Source: Saprospiraceae bacterium
GTDB taxonomy: Bacteria; Bacteroidota; Bacteroidia; Chitinophagales; Saprospiraceae
Length of the DNA stretch: 64,000 nucleotides
Reading direction: 5' to 3'
NCBI GenBank assembly: GCA_016706365.1
Contig: JADJJU010000002.1
Location: 1 to 64,000, forward strand
The translations under genes were made by a program, and so were the position numbers. Positions 1-8,006 of this stretch are shown one piece after another (position 1 is the first letter of the stretch; each line of letters starts with the position of its first letter). A model generated the notes under the pieces. It had not been told where the DNA came from, did no database searches, and saw nothing but the letters and a program-made list of their open reading frames with translations.

Positions 1-1
1 T

Positions 2-1678
2 TACAACAATGGTACCATCATCAAAGGTTTGGTTGTTTCCAAAACTAAGGGTGGTTTGATCGTAGACTGCAGCGGATTGGAAACATTCCTGCCAGGTTCA
101 CAGATCGATATCAAGCCTATTATTGATTACGATCAATATGTAGGAAAAACCATGGAGTTCAAAGTAGTTAAGATCAATGAAGTAATCAAAAATGCTGTCG
201 TATCTCACAAAGCATTGATTGAAAGCGATCTTGCTGAACAAAGAGAACAAATCATTTCCGGACTTGAGAAAGGTCAGGTATTGGAAGGTATAGTGAAAAA
301 CATCACTGACTTCGGAGCCTTTATGGATCTGGGTGGAGTGGATGGTTTACTATACATCACCGATATTTCATGGGGTAGAATCAGCCATCCAAGTGAGGTG
401 CTGGAACTGAACCAGAAAATCAACGTTGTAGTACTTGATTTTGATGAGAATAAAAAACGTATTTCTCTTGGTCTTAAGCAACTACAATCACATCCATGGG
501 ATGTACTTGATACAACCATCCTTGAAGGTAGCACAGTTAAAGGTAAAATCGTCAATATCGAAGATTATGGCGCTTTCCTTGAAATCACTCCGGGCGTAGA
601 AGGTCTTATTCACGTGTCTGAAGTATCCTGGAGCAACCAACCGGTTAATGCAAGAGAATTCTTCAAATTGCACCAGGAGTTTGAAGCGAAAGTGGTTACC
701 ATCGACCGCGATGAGCGCAAGATGTCACTGAGCTTAAAACAATTGTCACTTGACCCATGGAGTGCGGTTGAAGCTAAATTCCCTGCCAACAGTCGCCACA
801 CAGGAGTTGTGAAAAACCTGACTCCATATGGTGTATTTGTTGAACTGGAAGATGGAATCGGAGGTATGGTTCATATTTCTGACCTATCATGGACTAAGAG
901 ATTTTCACACCCATCTGAATTCGTGAAAGTGGGTGATAAGATTGATATTACTATTCTTGAAATTGATAGCGACAACCGCAAGTTGGCTTTGGGCCACAAA
1001 CAATTGGAAGAAAACCCTTGGGATACTTTCGAAAATGTATTCCCTGTAGGATCTTACCACGAGGCTACTGTTCTTCGTAAAGATGACAGAGGTGCTATCG
1101 TTCAGTTGCCTTACGGATTGGAAGCATTTGCTCCTATCAAGCATATCAAGAAAGATGACGGATCCAACGCGGATATTGAAGAAATCATTACTGTAAAAGT
1201 AATCGAGTTCAACCGCGATGACAAACGAATTTTGGTTTCTCACCTTCGTTACCTGGAGGACATCCGCAAAGAAGCAGATGAGCAGGTTAAAAAAGAGAAG
1301 GATGTAGAGCGTGACACAACTCGTAAAGCAGTTAAAACGCAGCAGACCAAAATCGAAAAAACTACTCTTGGTGACATGGCAGCATTTGCTGCCCTGAAAG
1401 TGAAGCTGGAAGGTGGATCAGCTGATGAGGCTGATGAAATTGAAGATGAAACTACAGAAGTAGAAGCATCTGCACCTGAGGCAACACCCGCAGCAGCTCC
1501 TGAAGCAGCAACTGAGGCAACTGAAGCCCCGGAAGCAGCAGCAGTAGAAGAAACTCCTGAAGCAACTGCTGAGGAGCCTGCTACTGAAGTAACTGAAGAA
1601 GCTCCTGAAGCATCAGCTGAAGAGGCGGCACCAGAAGCAACTGAAGAAGCTGTAATAGCGTCCCAGGAGGAAGAGTAA
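2..1678 (+). CDS. rpsA: 30S ribosomal protein S1, 5'-truncated by the window edge
   Basis: S1 binds mRNA on the small ribosomal subunit and helps initiation on weakly structured or weak-SD messages. The frame is open from base 2, so the true start lies left of the window. At least five S1/OB-fold repeats follow one another, each with the GxVxxixxyGaFvel pattern and a closing K-x-LslghKQL segment (for example DFGAFMDLGG, DYGAFLEIT, PYGVFVELED). The last repeat is degenerate, which is usual for S1. After about residue 450 the protein changes to a roughly 95-residue tail made almost only of Ala, Glu, Thr and Pro in short repeating words. A strong terminator follows. The call is secure; only the N-terminus is missing. 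Confidence 0.96.
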   Translation, partial: YNNGTIIKGLVVSKTKGGLIVDCSGLETFLPGSQIDIKPIIDYDQYVGKTMEFKVVKINEVIKNAVVSHKALIESDLAEQREQIISGLEKGQVLEGIVKNITDFGAFMDLGGVDGLLYITDISWGRISHPSEVLELNQKINVVVLDFDENKKRISLGLKQLQSHPWDVLDTTILEGSTVKGKIVNIEDYGAFLEITPGVEGLIHVSEVSWSNQPVNAREFFKLHQEFEAKVVTIDRDERKMSLSLKQLSLDPWSAVEAKFPANSRHTGVVKNLTPYGVFVELEDGIGGMVHISDLSWTKRFSHPSEFVKVGDKIDITILEIDSDNRKLALGHKQLEENPWDTFENVFPVGSYHEATVLRKDDRGAIVQLPYGLEAFAPIKHIKKDDGSNADIEEIITVKVIEFNRDDKRILVSHLRYLEDIRKEADEQVKKEKDVERDTTRKAVKTQQTKIEKTTLGDMAAFAALKVKLEGGSADEADEIEDETTEVEASAPEATPAAAPEAATEATEAPEAAAVEETPEATAEEPATEVTEEAPEASAEEAAPEATEEAVIASQEEE

Positions 1679-1707
1679 GCAGATTTATTCTGACGGAGAT
1701 AGAAATC

Positions 1708-1752
1708 GGGCCCGCAGGTATCAATGGTATACGCTGCGGGCTCTCTCTTTTT
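1708..1752 (+). terminator. Rho-independent terminator of rpsA
   Basis: The stem GCCCGCAG (1710-1717) pairs with CTGCGGGC (1734-1741), and a CTCTCTCTTTTT tract follows. It lies 30 bases after the rpsA stop codon. Confidence 0.85.
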
Positions 1753-1759
1753 AGAAGAA

Positions 1760-1846
1760 AGCTGTTGGCTTTTGGCTCTTAGCTGTTGGATGAACAGCCG
1801 CTTCTGGCTCCTGGCTACTAGCCTCTGGCTAACAGCCTGAACAGCC
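1760..1846. repeat. Low-complexity TTGGCT/TTAGCT word repeat with AACAGCC borders
   Basis: The stretch is built from degenerate words such as AGCTGTTGGCTTTTGGCT and CTCTTAGCTGTTGG, and is interrupted twice by TGAACAGCC. Similar text recurs at 55000-55070 and 63185-63215. No coding potential is seen. It belongs to the repeat-filled gap from 1679 to 2339. Confidence 0.6.
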
Positions 1847-1923
1847 ATCATATCTGTAAGCAAAAACCTGTAAGAAGCTGACGCTTCTTACTCAAAAGCA
1901 CCTAAGAACGCCTTAGCTTGTGA

Positions 1924-1990
1924 GGGTCTCCGACCCGAAACACATACTCACACTCAATACACATATTCACAAACTCGCGTCTCCCGACGC
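1924..1990. repeat. GTCTCCGAC-type small hairpins
   Basis: Two short perfect hairpins lie here: GGGTC-TCC-GACCC (1924-1936) and GCGTC-TCCC-GACGC (1977-1990). They are linked by GAAACACA-type sequence. The same stem-loop core is found at 6283-6330 and 58679-58720, so this is a dispersed family. Confidence 0.6.
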
Positions 1991-2087
1991 AGAGAAAATA
2001 GATAGACGCAAACAAACAGTTGCTTGGGGGACGGTTTAACCGCCACATCCCAAATTCTAGCTCTGCACTAATATTTAAGACCCGCGC

Positions 2088-2216
2088 AGCACATCACCTC
2101 CGAAATAAATTGTCTGCTTTGCAGTCAATTTATTGCGGAGACATCACCTTTTTCCATGGACCTATGGAAAAAGACATCACTTTTTCTTTGCGAAGCAATG
2201 AAAAAACATCACCTCA
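2088..2216. repeat. Array of three unlike hairpins joined by ACATCACC linkers
   Basis: The order is linker GCACATCACC, hairpin 1 (2100-2138, arms around AAATAAATTG and CAATTTATT), linker GACATCACC, hairpin 2 (2148-2172, TTTTTCCAT with ATGGAAAAA), linker GACATCAC, hairpin 3 (2180-2205, TTTTTCTTTGC with GCAATGAAAAA), linker ACATCACC. The hairpins differ in sequence but the linker is kept. Similar arrays are at 55108-55183 and 58831-58950. Confidence 0.7.
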
Positions 2217-2269
2217 GGACGCGAAACTCCCAGCAAAACTCCCAACAAAACACCAACACACAAAAAAAA

Positions 2270-2313
2270 CAAAACAAAAAAAAGCCGCTCCGAAAATCAA
2301 TTCCGAAGCGGCC
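2270..2313 (-). terminator. Terminator downstream of the PDZ-protein gene
   Basis: On the minus strand the stem GCCGCTTCGGAATTG pairs with the matching arm ending CGGAGCGGC, followed by an unbroken T tract (the A run at 2270-2283 on the plus strand). It sits just past the stop of the PDZ gene. Confidence 0.8.
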
Positions 2314-2339
2314 TCTGCAATGTATAAGACTGTTCTATG

Positions 2340-3545
2340 TCATTCGATCCTGAATGTCAATTTTTTCTTTTTCTTGTTTCTTTTCAATTCAATGGTCACA
2401 TCTTCACCCACATTATCTTTTACAAGACTCTGCAGCGTTTTGGTATCATTGACTTTCTTGCCATCAAACTTGACAATGACATCATGCAACAAGATTCCAT
2501 TGCGCTCAGCCAGTGAATTAGATTCGATACCGATAATTTTCAAACCATCGTAATTTTCCATTTCCTGAATGGTGACTCCCAATCTTGGACCTTTGTTTTT
2601 ATCTCTGCTAAACCAGCCATCCTGATTTTCTCCTCTGGCCTCCGGATAAACTTCGACTCTGGGATTTGGAGCAGGAAATCTGCCACCACGCATTCTTTCC
2701 ACTTCATTCATATCCATGAATCCAAACTCGTATTTTCTGGTACCCAATTTTACTGCCTGTTTCATTGAATTACCATTTCTAATGATTGTCAGCATAACTT
2801 CCTGATCTACATCTTTATCGCCCAGAATTTTTGTAAGCTCTTCCGGTGAATTAACAGGATTTCCATCAACTTCAGTCAACACATCATCTTTCATTAACCC
2901 GGTTGATGATGCAGGAGAATCTTCTACGATTCTGGATATACGCACACCTTTGCCATCATGCGATTCTGTATAAACACCCAAAAAAGGTCTTTTAGAAACT
3001 GTGAAATTCGGCATACCTTCAGCATAAATATCTTCCCAGTTGATCTTTGGAATCATCTCATCTATAGTAATATTGAGTTCAGGCATCTCAATTTCTAAAT
3101 TTTTCAACTTTTCCTGAAGCTCTTCCATTTTTTCTTTACTCAGACCTTCCAACTCTTCCAGTCGAATTACGATATCATCATTTAACTCTTTCCCATAAGC
3201 CTTACTCATAACGTTATAAGAAGGCTTAGATTCCCAGTTGTAGTTGCGTTGCTCGATAGTGCCATCCGGATTCGTAATTTTAGCAGTGACTGATCTCTGG
3301 CTCACACTGGATTCTTTTTTACCAGCTGATACTATTTCCTCAAGCTCTGCTTCTGTGAATTTTCCTGATTTTTCTGATTCAGATGTGACGATAGTGCCAT
3401 CATCCATTTTTTTACTTTCCTGGATACGAATTTTCATATCTTTCTTTTGCTGAATATCCTGCGCTATCAACTGGGTGTTGTGCAGGAAGAATACCGCTGA
3501 CAAGAGTATCAAAGACTTCAATAGCTTGTTCAAATGCTTTTCCAT
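2340..3545 (-). CDS. Secreted double-PDZ-domain protein
   Basis: This is a predicted exported protein of about 401 residues with no visible protease domain. The chosen ATG at 3545 gives MEKHLNKLLKSLILLSAVFF, a typical signal peptide ending near IAQ; an upstream in-frame start at 3608 would put 21 residues before it. The middle (about residues 30-180) is charged and Glu-rich with no recognised fold. Two PDZ domains follow, at about 185-265 (FLGVYTES, GLMKDDVLTEVDG) and 320-401 (RLGVTIQE, ILLHDVIVKFDGKKV). The C-terminus is very Lys-rich. PDZ domains bind C-terminal peptides, so a scaffold or chaperone role at the envelope is possible. It is divergent from a two-component pair that could control it. 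Confidence 0.8.
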   Translation of the reverse strand: MEKHLNKLLKSLILLSAVFFLHNTQLIAQDIQQKKDMKIRIQESKKMDDGTIVTSESEKSGKFTEAELEEIVSAGKKESSVSQRSVTAKITNPDGTIEQRNYNWESKPSYNVMSKAYGKELNDDIVIRLEELEGLSKEKMEELQEKLKNLEIEMPELNITIDEMIPKINWEDIYAEGMPNFTVSKRPFLGVYTESHDGKGVRISRIVEDSPASSTGLMKDDVLTEVDGNPVNSPEELTKILGDKDVDQEVMLTIIRNGNSMKQAVKLGTRKYEFGFMDMNEVERMRGGRFPAPNPRVEVYPEARGENQDGWFSRDKNKGPRLGVTIQEMENYDGLKIIGIESNSLAERNGILLHDVIVKFDGKKVNDTKTLQSLVKDNVGEDVTIELKRNKKKKKLTFRIE

Positions 3546-3739
3546 GTGGATTGAATTAAATTGTGAAAAATGTTTTACTGCATAATTGGAGAAGACAGAA
3601 ACTTGCACCCTATTAACTATTCCTTTTAGAAATTAGAGTTAAGTCACTGTATATGCATCCTGTTTTAAAAAAGTATACGCTCCGGCAGTAAGACAATAAT
3701 TGGGCAGAATTATTCAGTCCTCAATTATTTTGTTGAAAC

Positions 3740-3791
3740 ACGTCTATTAGACGTCATAACTCCAAATATAGTGTAAATCTGTGCTAATCAA
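3740..3791 (-). promoter_or_regulatory. Candidate promoter of the PDZ gene with a palindrome at its start site
   Basis: Read on the minus strand there is a TTG (3789-3791), an 18-base gap, then TATATTTG (3763-3770), matching the Bacteroidota promoter form. Immediately downstream, where transcription should start, lies the perfect palindrome ACGTCTA-T-TAGACGT (3740-3754). The rest of the 3546-3937 gap shows no gene. That the palindrome is an operator is inference. Confidence 0.5.
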
Positions 3792-3937
3792 TTACTAATT
3801 GAACTGTTAAATTTAAGTTAAGACCCTGTGTATTTGAGTCGAAGAATGGATTAAAGAGTTTATGAATGCAGATAACAATGGGTGCAATTCATCTTCATTT
3901 CAATTAACAAAGCAGAAATGTTTATTTTCACGGCCAT

Positions 3938-5338
3938 ATGAACAAGAAGGCAATTCTGGCAATCATTGTATTGATGAGCGCTGCGCTCGTGGGCATCGCA
4001 CTGATCCAGGGATACTGGGTGACCCGCTCTGTTCAGTTGAATCGCGAGAAATTTGATAAAGATATTTTTGAAGCACTCAATGAAGTTGCTGAACGCATCA
4101 GGAGGCGTGAAGTCAATAATGCCCTTGAGCGATTGCCACAGAATCAGGATGATATCGGCATCCTTGAAAGACCTGCATTTTCTAAGGTCCAATTAGAAGG
4201 GGATATCTCCAGAATGTCTAATACTCCCCTGGCGGAACGGATCGATCTTCCTGCCCTTGATGCATATCTGAGACAAGAGATGAATAACCGGGGCATCAAG
4301 CTGGAGTACAATTACGGCGTCTATTCCACCATGAGCAGAAGCTTTGTGATTCTGGATGATTATTTCGTGTTTGAAGAAGACCTGCCGGATGTGGTGCATA
4401 CCGGAATCAATAAAGGATTGTTTGAGACACCCTATCGTGTGGAGCTTTTTAAAGATCCGGACAAATTAGTGGCTCCCGGTATTCTGATGATTTATTTTCC
4501 CAAAGTTACCAGAGCAGTTTGGGAATCGGTATGGCAAATTCTGGCCGGCTCGTTTTTATTTACGGCTATTATCATGTTTTGTTTTGCCTACACTATCCAT
4601 GTAATTTTCAGGCAAAAGAAGCTGTCTGAAATGAGGACTGACTTTATCAATAACATGACGCATGAGTTCAAGACACCAATAGCGACAATTTCATTGGCTG
4701 CAGATTCTATTACCACTCCGATGATCAGTGAGAATAAAGAAAAAGTGATTCGTTTTGCAGAAATCATCAAGCAGGAAAACAAGAGAATGCTTTCCCAGGT
4801 AGAGAAAGTATTGCAAATTGCCCAGATCGAAAAGGATGAATTAAAACTGAATTACAGTGATGTCATCATACACCCCTTAATTATTCAAGCTGTAGAACAT
4901 ATCAATCTGCAGGTCGAAAGAAAGGATGGAAAAATAATATGTGAATTGAATGCACAGAATGATCAGATCTGGGGAGACCCGACGCATGTTTCGAATATGA
5001 TTCACAATTTGCTGGACAATGCAAACAAGTATTCTCCTGAAAAGCCTGAAATAATTGTTCGTACCAGAAATATCAGTCAGGGAATTGAAATAGAAATCAG
5101 CGATAATGGCATAGGAATTTCAAAAGAACAAAGAAAACTTATTTTCGATAAATTCTATCGCGTACATACAGGCAACCTGCATGATGTGAAAGGTTTTGGA
5201 CTGGGTTTAAGTTACGTAAAAGCCATGATTACAGCACATAAAGGATATGTGGATGTAAAATCTGAGATAGGAAAAGGTTCAAGTTTTACCCTATTTTTTC
5301 CATTCAATTACAAGCTCAATGGTGATAATTCTGCCTAA
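3938..5338 (+). CDS. Sensor histidine kinase, RprX-like
   Basis: This is a membrane two-component sensor of 466 residues. An N-terminal membrane segment (about residues 4-25) and a second one (about 195-220) enclose a periplasmic sensor region with no recognised fold. The cytoplasmic half has the H-box NNMTHEFKTP (phosphoacceptor His242), the N-box NLLDNANKYSPE, G1 DNGIGI, the F-box FDKFYRV and G2 GFGLGLSYV, so all kinase motifs are intact. The start ATG at 3938 leads directly into the first membrane segment. The response-regulator gene follows 75 bases later on the same strand. The layout and motifs resemble the RprX/RprY pair of Bacteroides. The signal sensed cannot be read from the sequence. 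Confidence 0.9.
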   Translation: MNKKAILAIIVLMSAALVGIALIQGYWVTRSVQLNREKFDKDIFEALNEVAERIRRREVNNALERLPQNQDDIGILERPAFSKVQLEGDISRMSNTPLAERIDLPALDAYLRQEMNNRGIKLEYNYGVYSTMSRSFVILDDYFVFEEDLPDVVHTGINKGLFETPYRVELFKDPDKLVAPGILMIYFPKVTRAVWESVWQILAGSFLFTAIIMFCFAYTIHVIFRQKKLSEMRTDFINNMTHEFKTPIATISLAADSITTPMISENKEKVIRFAEIIKQENKRMLSQVEKVLQIAQIEKDELKLNYSDVIIHPLIIQAVEHINLQVERKDGKIICELNAQNDQIWGDPTHVSNMIHNLLDNANKYSPEKPEIIVRTRNISQGIEIEISDNGIGISKEQRKLIFDKFYRVHTGNLHDVKGFGLGLSYVKAMITAHKGYVDVKSEIGKGSSFTLFFPFNYKLNGDNSA

Positions 5339-5413
5339 CTGTGAATTATTTATTTCGCAGCTTATAATAAAAAGTAGAAAAACGCATTTTTACTCCAAAC
5401 AAGAGAGGGAAAC

Positions 5414-6136
5414 ATGAACACACCAAATTACAAAATTCTACTAGTCGAAGACGACCAAAATTTCGGAGATGTACTCCGTTCTTACCTTGAAATGAACAAT
5501 TACGATGTCATACTTGCCACAGACGGAGTATTGGGTTGGCAAGAATTTCAGAAGGGTCAATTTGACTTATGTATTCTGGACGTCATGATGCCCCGAAAAG
5601 ATGGATTTACACTGGCTGCAGATATTCGAAGCAAAAACACCGAAGTTCCTCTAATCTTTCTGACAGCAAGAACATTGAAAGAAGATATTTTGCAGGGATT
5701 CAAAACCGGTGCAGATGACTATATAGCCAAACCATTTAATTCAGAAGAATTGCTTGCCAGAATCAGAGCAGTGCTGAAACGCAGCTCTCCTAAGCATGAC
5801 AAGTCCAATGAAGAAAAAGAATTTCATATTGGTGGATACCACTTCAATTATCCACTCCGTTTGCTGACCTATGAAAATGATATTTCCACACAGGAAAAAC
5901 TTTCACCAAAAGAAGCTCAGTTGCTCAAAATGTTTTGCCAGCACAAAAACGATGTTGTTTCCCGATCAGAAGCACTTACGCAGATTTGGGGAGAAGACAA
6001 TTATTTCACTGCACGCAGCATGGATGTTTTCATCACAAAACTCCGCAAGTACCTTAAGCTGGACAGCAACCTTGAGATCAACAATATTCATGGAAATGGA
6101 TTTCAGCTTTACATTAAGGAAGAGGTGAAGGCTTAA
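5414..6136 (+). CDS. OmpR-family response regulator, RprY-like
   Basis: This is the partner of the preceding kinase, 240 residues. The N-terminal receiver has the acidic pair (VEDD), the phosphoacceptor Asp in LCILDVMMPRKDG, the conserved Thr in FLTARTL and the Lys in IAKPFNSEELLARI. The C-terminal half (about 140-235) is a winged helix of the OmpR/PhoB type, with the recognition region around SRSEALTQIWGEDNYFTARS and VFITKLRKYL. GAGAGGGA before the ATG is a fair ribosome binding site. It is probably a phosphorylation-dependent transcription factor. The palindrome at 3740-3754 is a possible target, though that is only a guess from position. Confidence 0.93.
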   Translation: MNTPNYKILLVEDDQNFGDVLRSYLEMNNYDVILATDGVLGWQEFQKGQFDLCILDVMMPRKDGFTLAADIRSKNTEVPLIFLTARTLKEDILQGFKTGADDYIAKPFNSEELLARIRAVLKRSSPKHDKSNEEKEFHIGGYHFNYPLRLLTYENDISTQEKLSPKEAQLLKMFCQHKNDVVSRSEALTQIWGEDNYFTARSMDVFITKLRKYLKLDSNLEINNIHGNGFQLYIKEEVKA

Positions 6137-6207
6137 TAGTGGCTTGACGTTGTTGAAGCTGGAAAAGTTGAGGAGTGTAGAAGTTGAGGGGTTTAGTAAA
6201 CAGCCGT

Positions 6208-6330
6208 TAAAGCGTTAAATCGGTTATACGATTAATCGTAAACAGCCAATAATTACCTTATATCTCACTTTTCTTTGCTCGATTTGAGGTCTCTGACCCA
6301 AATCGCATAGACTGCAAGTCTCTGACTTGC
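6208..6330. repeat. AACAGCC words and GTCTCTGAC hairpins
   Basis: TAAACAGCC occurs at about 6208 and 6240. Two hairpins follow: TTTGAGGTC-TCT-GACCCAAA (6283-6302) and GCAAGTC-TCT-GACTTGC (6314-6330). They are the same class as at 1924-1990 and 58679-58720. No gene is visible between 6137 and 6684. Confidence 0.6.
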
Positions 6331-6449
6331 ATTGGAAAGAATGAGGGTGCTCAGTAAATTCCAATTTATCAGAATACCCTTTTTGGCAACCTTTATTTCC
6401 GTATTGTATTTTGATGGTCGTAACCATGCTTGGGGGATGATCCTATAAT

Positions 6450-6630
6450 TTAACGTGAGTTCGAGAGATACTGTGGTTCTCGTTTTGTCGCGATTTTGCT
6501 TCTTTCAAGCAAAATTCATGCCAAAACGGTTGATTTGCATTTACCCCGGATTTCATCCGGGGCTTTTGGAGAACCTTCGGGGTTTTGGGAATTACTTTCT
6601 AAGTTTTTATTTCCGTCGAACTCACGTTAA
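6450..6630. repeat. MITE-like element: nested hairpins bounded by 15-bp inverted repeats
   Basis: TTAACGTGAGTTCGA (6450-6464) is the exact reverse complement of 6616-6630. Inside are a long hairpin with arms CGTTTTGTCGCGATTTTGCTT and its partner (6481-6528), a CCCCGGATTTCATCCGGGG hairpin (6544-6562) and an AACCTTCGGGGTT hairpin (about 6572). The inner block also occurs at 34110-34230 and 56785-56910 without the outer inverted repeat. No transposase frame is inside. Confidence 0.6.
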
Positions 6631-6684
6631 TTTATGAATTTTTAATTCATGAGAGACCAACAAAGTTTTAAGGACTACATAAAT

Positions 6685-7923
6685 CTACTCATACCTCAAC
6701 GACTCGATCGGATCTAAATTCGCGGCTTTCATAGCCGGATAGATTCCTGATACAAGTCCAACCACAAGGCAAGCGATGACGCCAATCGTAATCCAAAGCC
6801 ATGGAATGATAAATTGTCCACCGGTGAAGAGCGAAACGGCATTGCCGGCGAGAATGCCGAGAATGATTCCTATCAGCCCTCCGATCTGACAGATAACGAT
6901 GGACTCGGTGAGGAATTGAAGTAAAATGTTTCTTTTTGTTGCTCCAATTGCTTTAGAAATCCCGATTTCTCTGGTGCGCTCAGTCACGGATACGAGCATG
7001 ATATTCATAAGGCCGATAGCAGCGCCTAAAAGCGTAATCATACCGATAGCAATCGTGGCGATTCGCAGTGTAGCCGTATTTTCCTTCAGGATATTCAATA
7101 TTCCATCGCTTTTGTTGATGGCGAAATCGTTTTCAGCTCCGGGGGCCAATTTTCTTACATTTCGCATCAATCCGGTGGCAACAGAAACTGCTTCATCCAC
7201 TTTTTCAGGATCAGTTACGGCAACAGTGATCGGATAGTTTGTAAATGCGGATCCATACAATGTCCTTGCTGTTTGCAGAGGGATGAACACCCGTCTATCC
7301 GAACTCTGGTTCATGCTGGAACCTTGTGATTCAAGCACACCGATAACAAGGTAAGGTGTACTGTTGATGGTGATAATCTTGTCAAGTGCCTTGGAAGCAT
7401 TTCTTTCGAAGAGTTTGTCGATAATTTCTTTGCCGATGAGAGCTCTCATAGCTCCATTTACCACTTCCGTTTCTGTAAATGGACGTCCCAATTCTATATT
7501 CATTCCTGAATTATCGAAATAATTGTCATCGACACCTATTACCTGAACAGTTGGGTTGGTTTTTTCTTCTTTGTGTTTGATTTCTGCATTCCAGGTTCCT
7601 GTGAGATACATGGAGATTTTTGCATCGTAATCAAATCTTTCTTTGAATTCCATAGCCTGGCGATATGTAATAACATCACCTCTTTTTTGTCTCCGTCCAC
7701 CGTTACCTACTCTGATTCCACTTCCTGAGCGGACAATGTTGAAGGAATTTGCACCCAGGCTGGTAAAATTGGAACTCATCGAATATAGAATGCTATCAAT
7801 GGCTGTGAGTATTCCGACAAGTGCCATGATACCAAACGCGATGATCATACATGTCAACATAGACCGAAGCCAGTTCGAGCGAACGGAACGCAATGCCTGT
7901 CTGATGTTTTCCAGTGTATTCAT
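6685..7923 (-). CDS. ABC transporter permease, MacB/FtsX family
   Basis: This is an integral membrane subunit of an ABC exporter, 412 residues from the ATG at 7923. That start gives MNTLENIRQALRSVRSNWLR, the usual short cytoplasmic lead into the first membrane helix; a start at 7968 is less likely. After helix 1 (about 25-45) comes a large MacB-type periplasmic core domain (about 50-270). Three C-terminal helices form the FtsX domain, with the signature SVTERTREIGISKAIGATK between the first two and SGIYPAMKAANLDPIESLRYE at the end. No ATPase gene is adjacent, so the partner subunit must be elsewhere. Family members export lipoproteins, peptides or drugs; the substrate is unknown. Confidence 0.9.
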   Translation of the reverse strand: MNTLENIRQALRSVRSNWLRSMLTCMIIAFGIMALVGILTAIDSILYSMSSNFTSLGANSFNIVRSGSGIRVGNGGRRQKRGDVITYRQAMEFKERFDYDAKISMYLTGTWNAEIKHKEEKTNPTVQVIGVDDNYFDNSGMNIELGRPFTETEVVNGAMRALIGKEIIDKLFERNASKALDKIITINSTPYLVIGVLESQGSSMNQSSDRRVFIPLQTARTLYGSAFTNYPITVAVTDPEKVDEAVSVATGLMRNVRKLAPGAENDFAINKSDGILNILKENTATLRIATIAIGMITLLGAAIGLMNIMLVSVTERTREIGISKAIGATKRNILLQFLTESIVICQIGGLIGIILGILAGNAVSLFTGGQFIIPWLWITIGVIACLVVGLVSGIYPAMKAANLDPIESLRYE

Positions 7924-8006
7924 ACGATAATTTGACAACTTTGCTAAAAGTAGCAATGCTTCCTCCACTAATCAAAAGACTTCGATCAATCAGTTTGAAT
8001 TTCAGA

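Noticed and set aside
1249..1863. Long minus-strand open frame opposite the rpsA tail
   Set aside because: Its Ser/Ala-rich product is the mirror of the GCA/GAA repeats of the S1 tail; there is no independent support.
2088..2216. Possible CRISPR array, since short conserved units alternate with variable segments
   Set aside because: The conserved linker is only 8-10 bases, the variable parts are self-complementary hairpins rather than spacers, there are only two or three units, and no cas genes are present.
2020..2553. Plus-strand open frame across the hairpin array and PDZ gene end
   Set aside because: It runs through hairpins and a terminator and over the end of a well-supported gene on the other strand.
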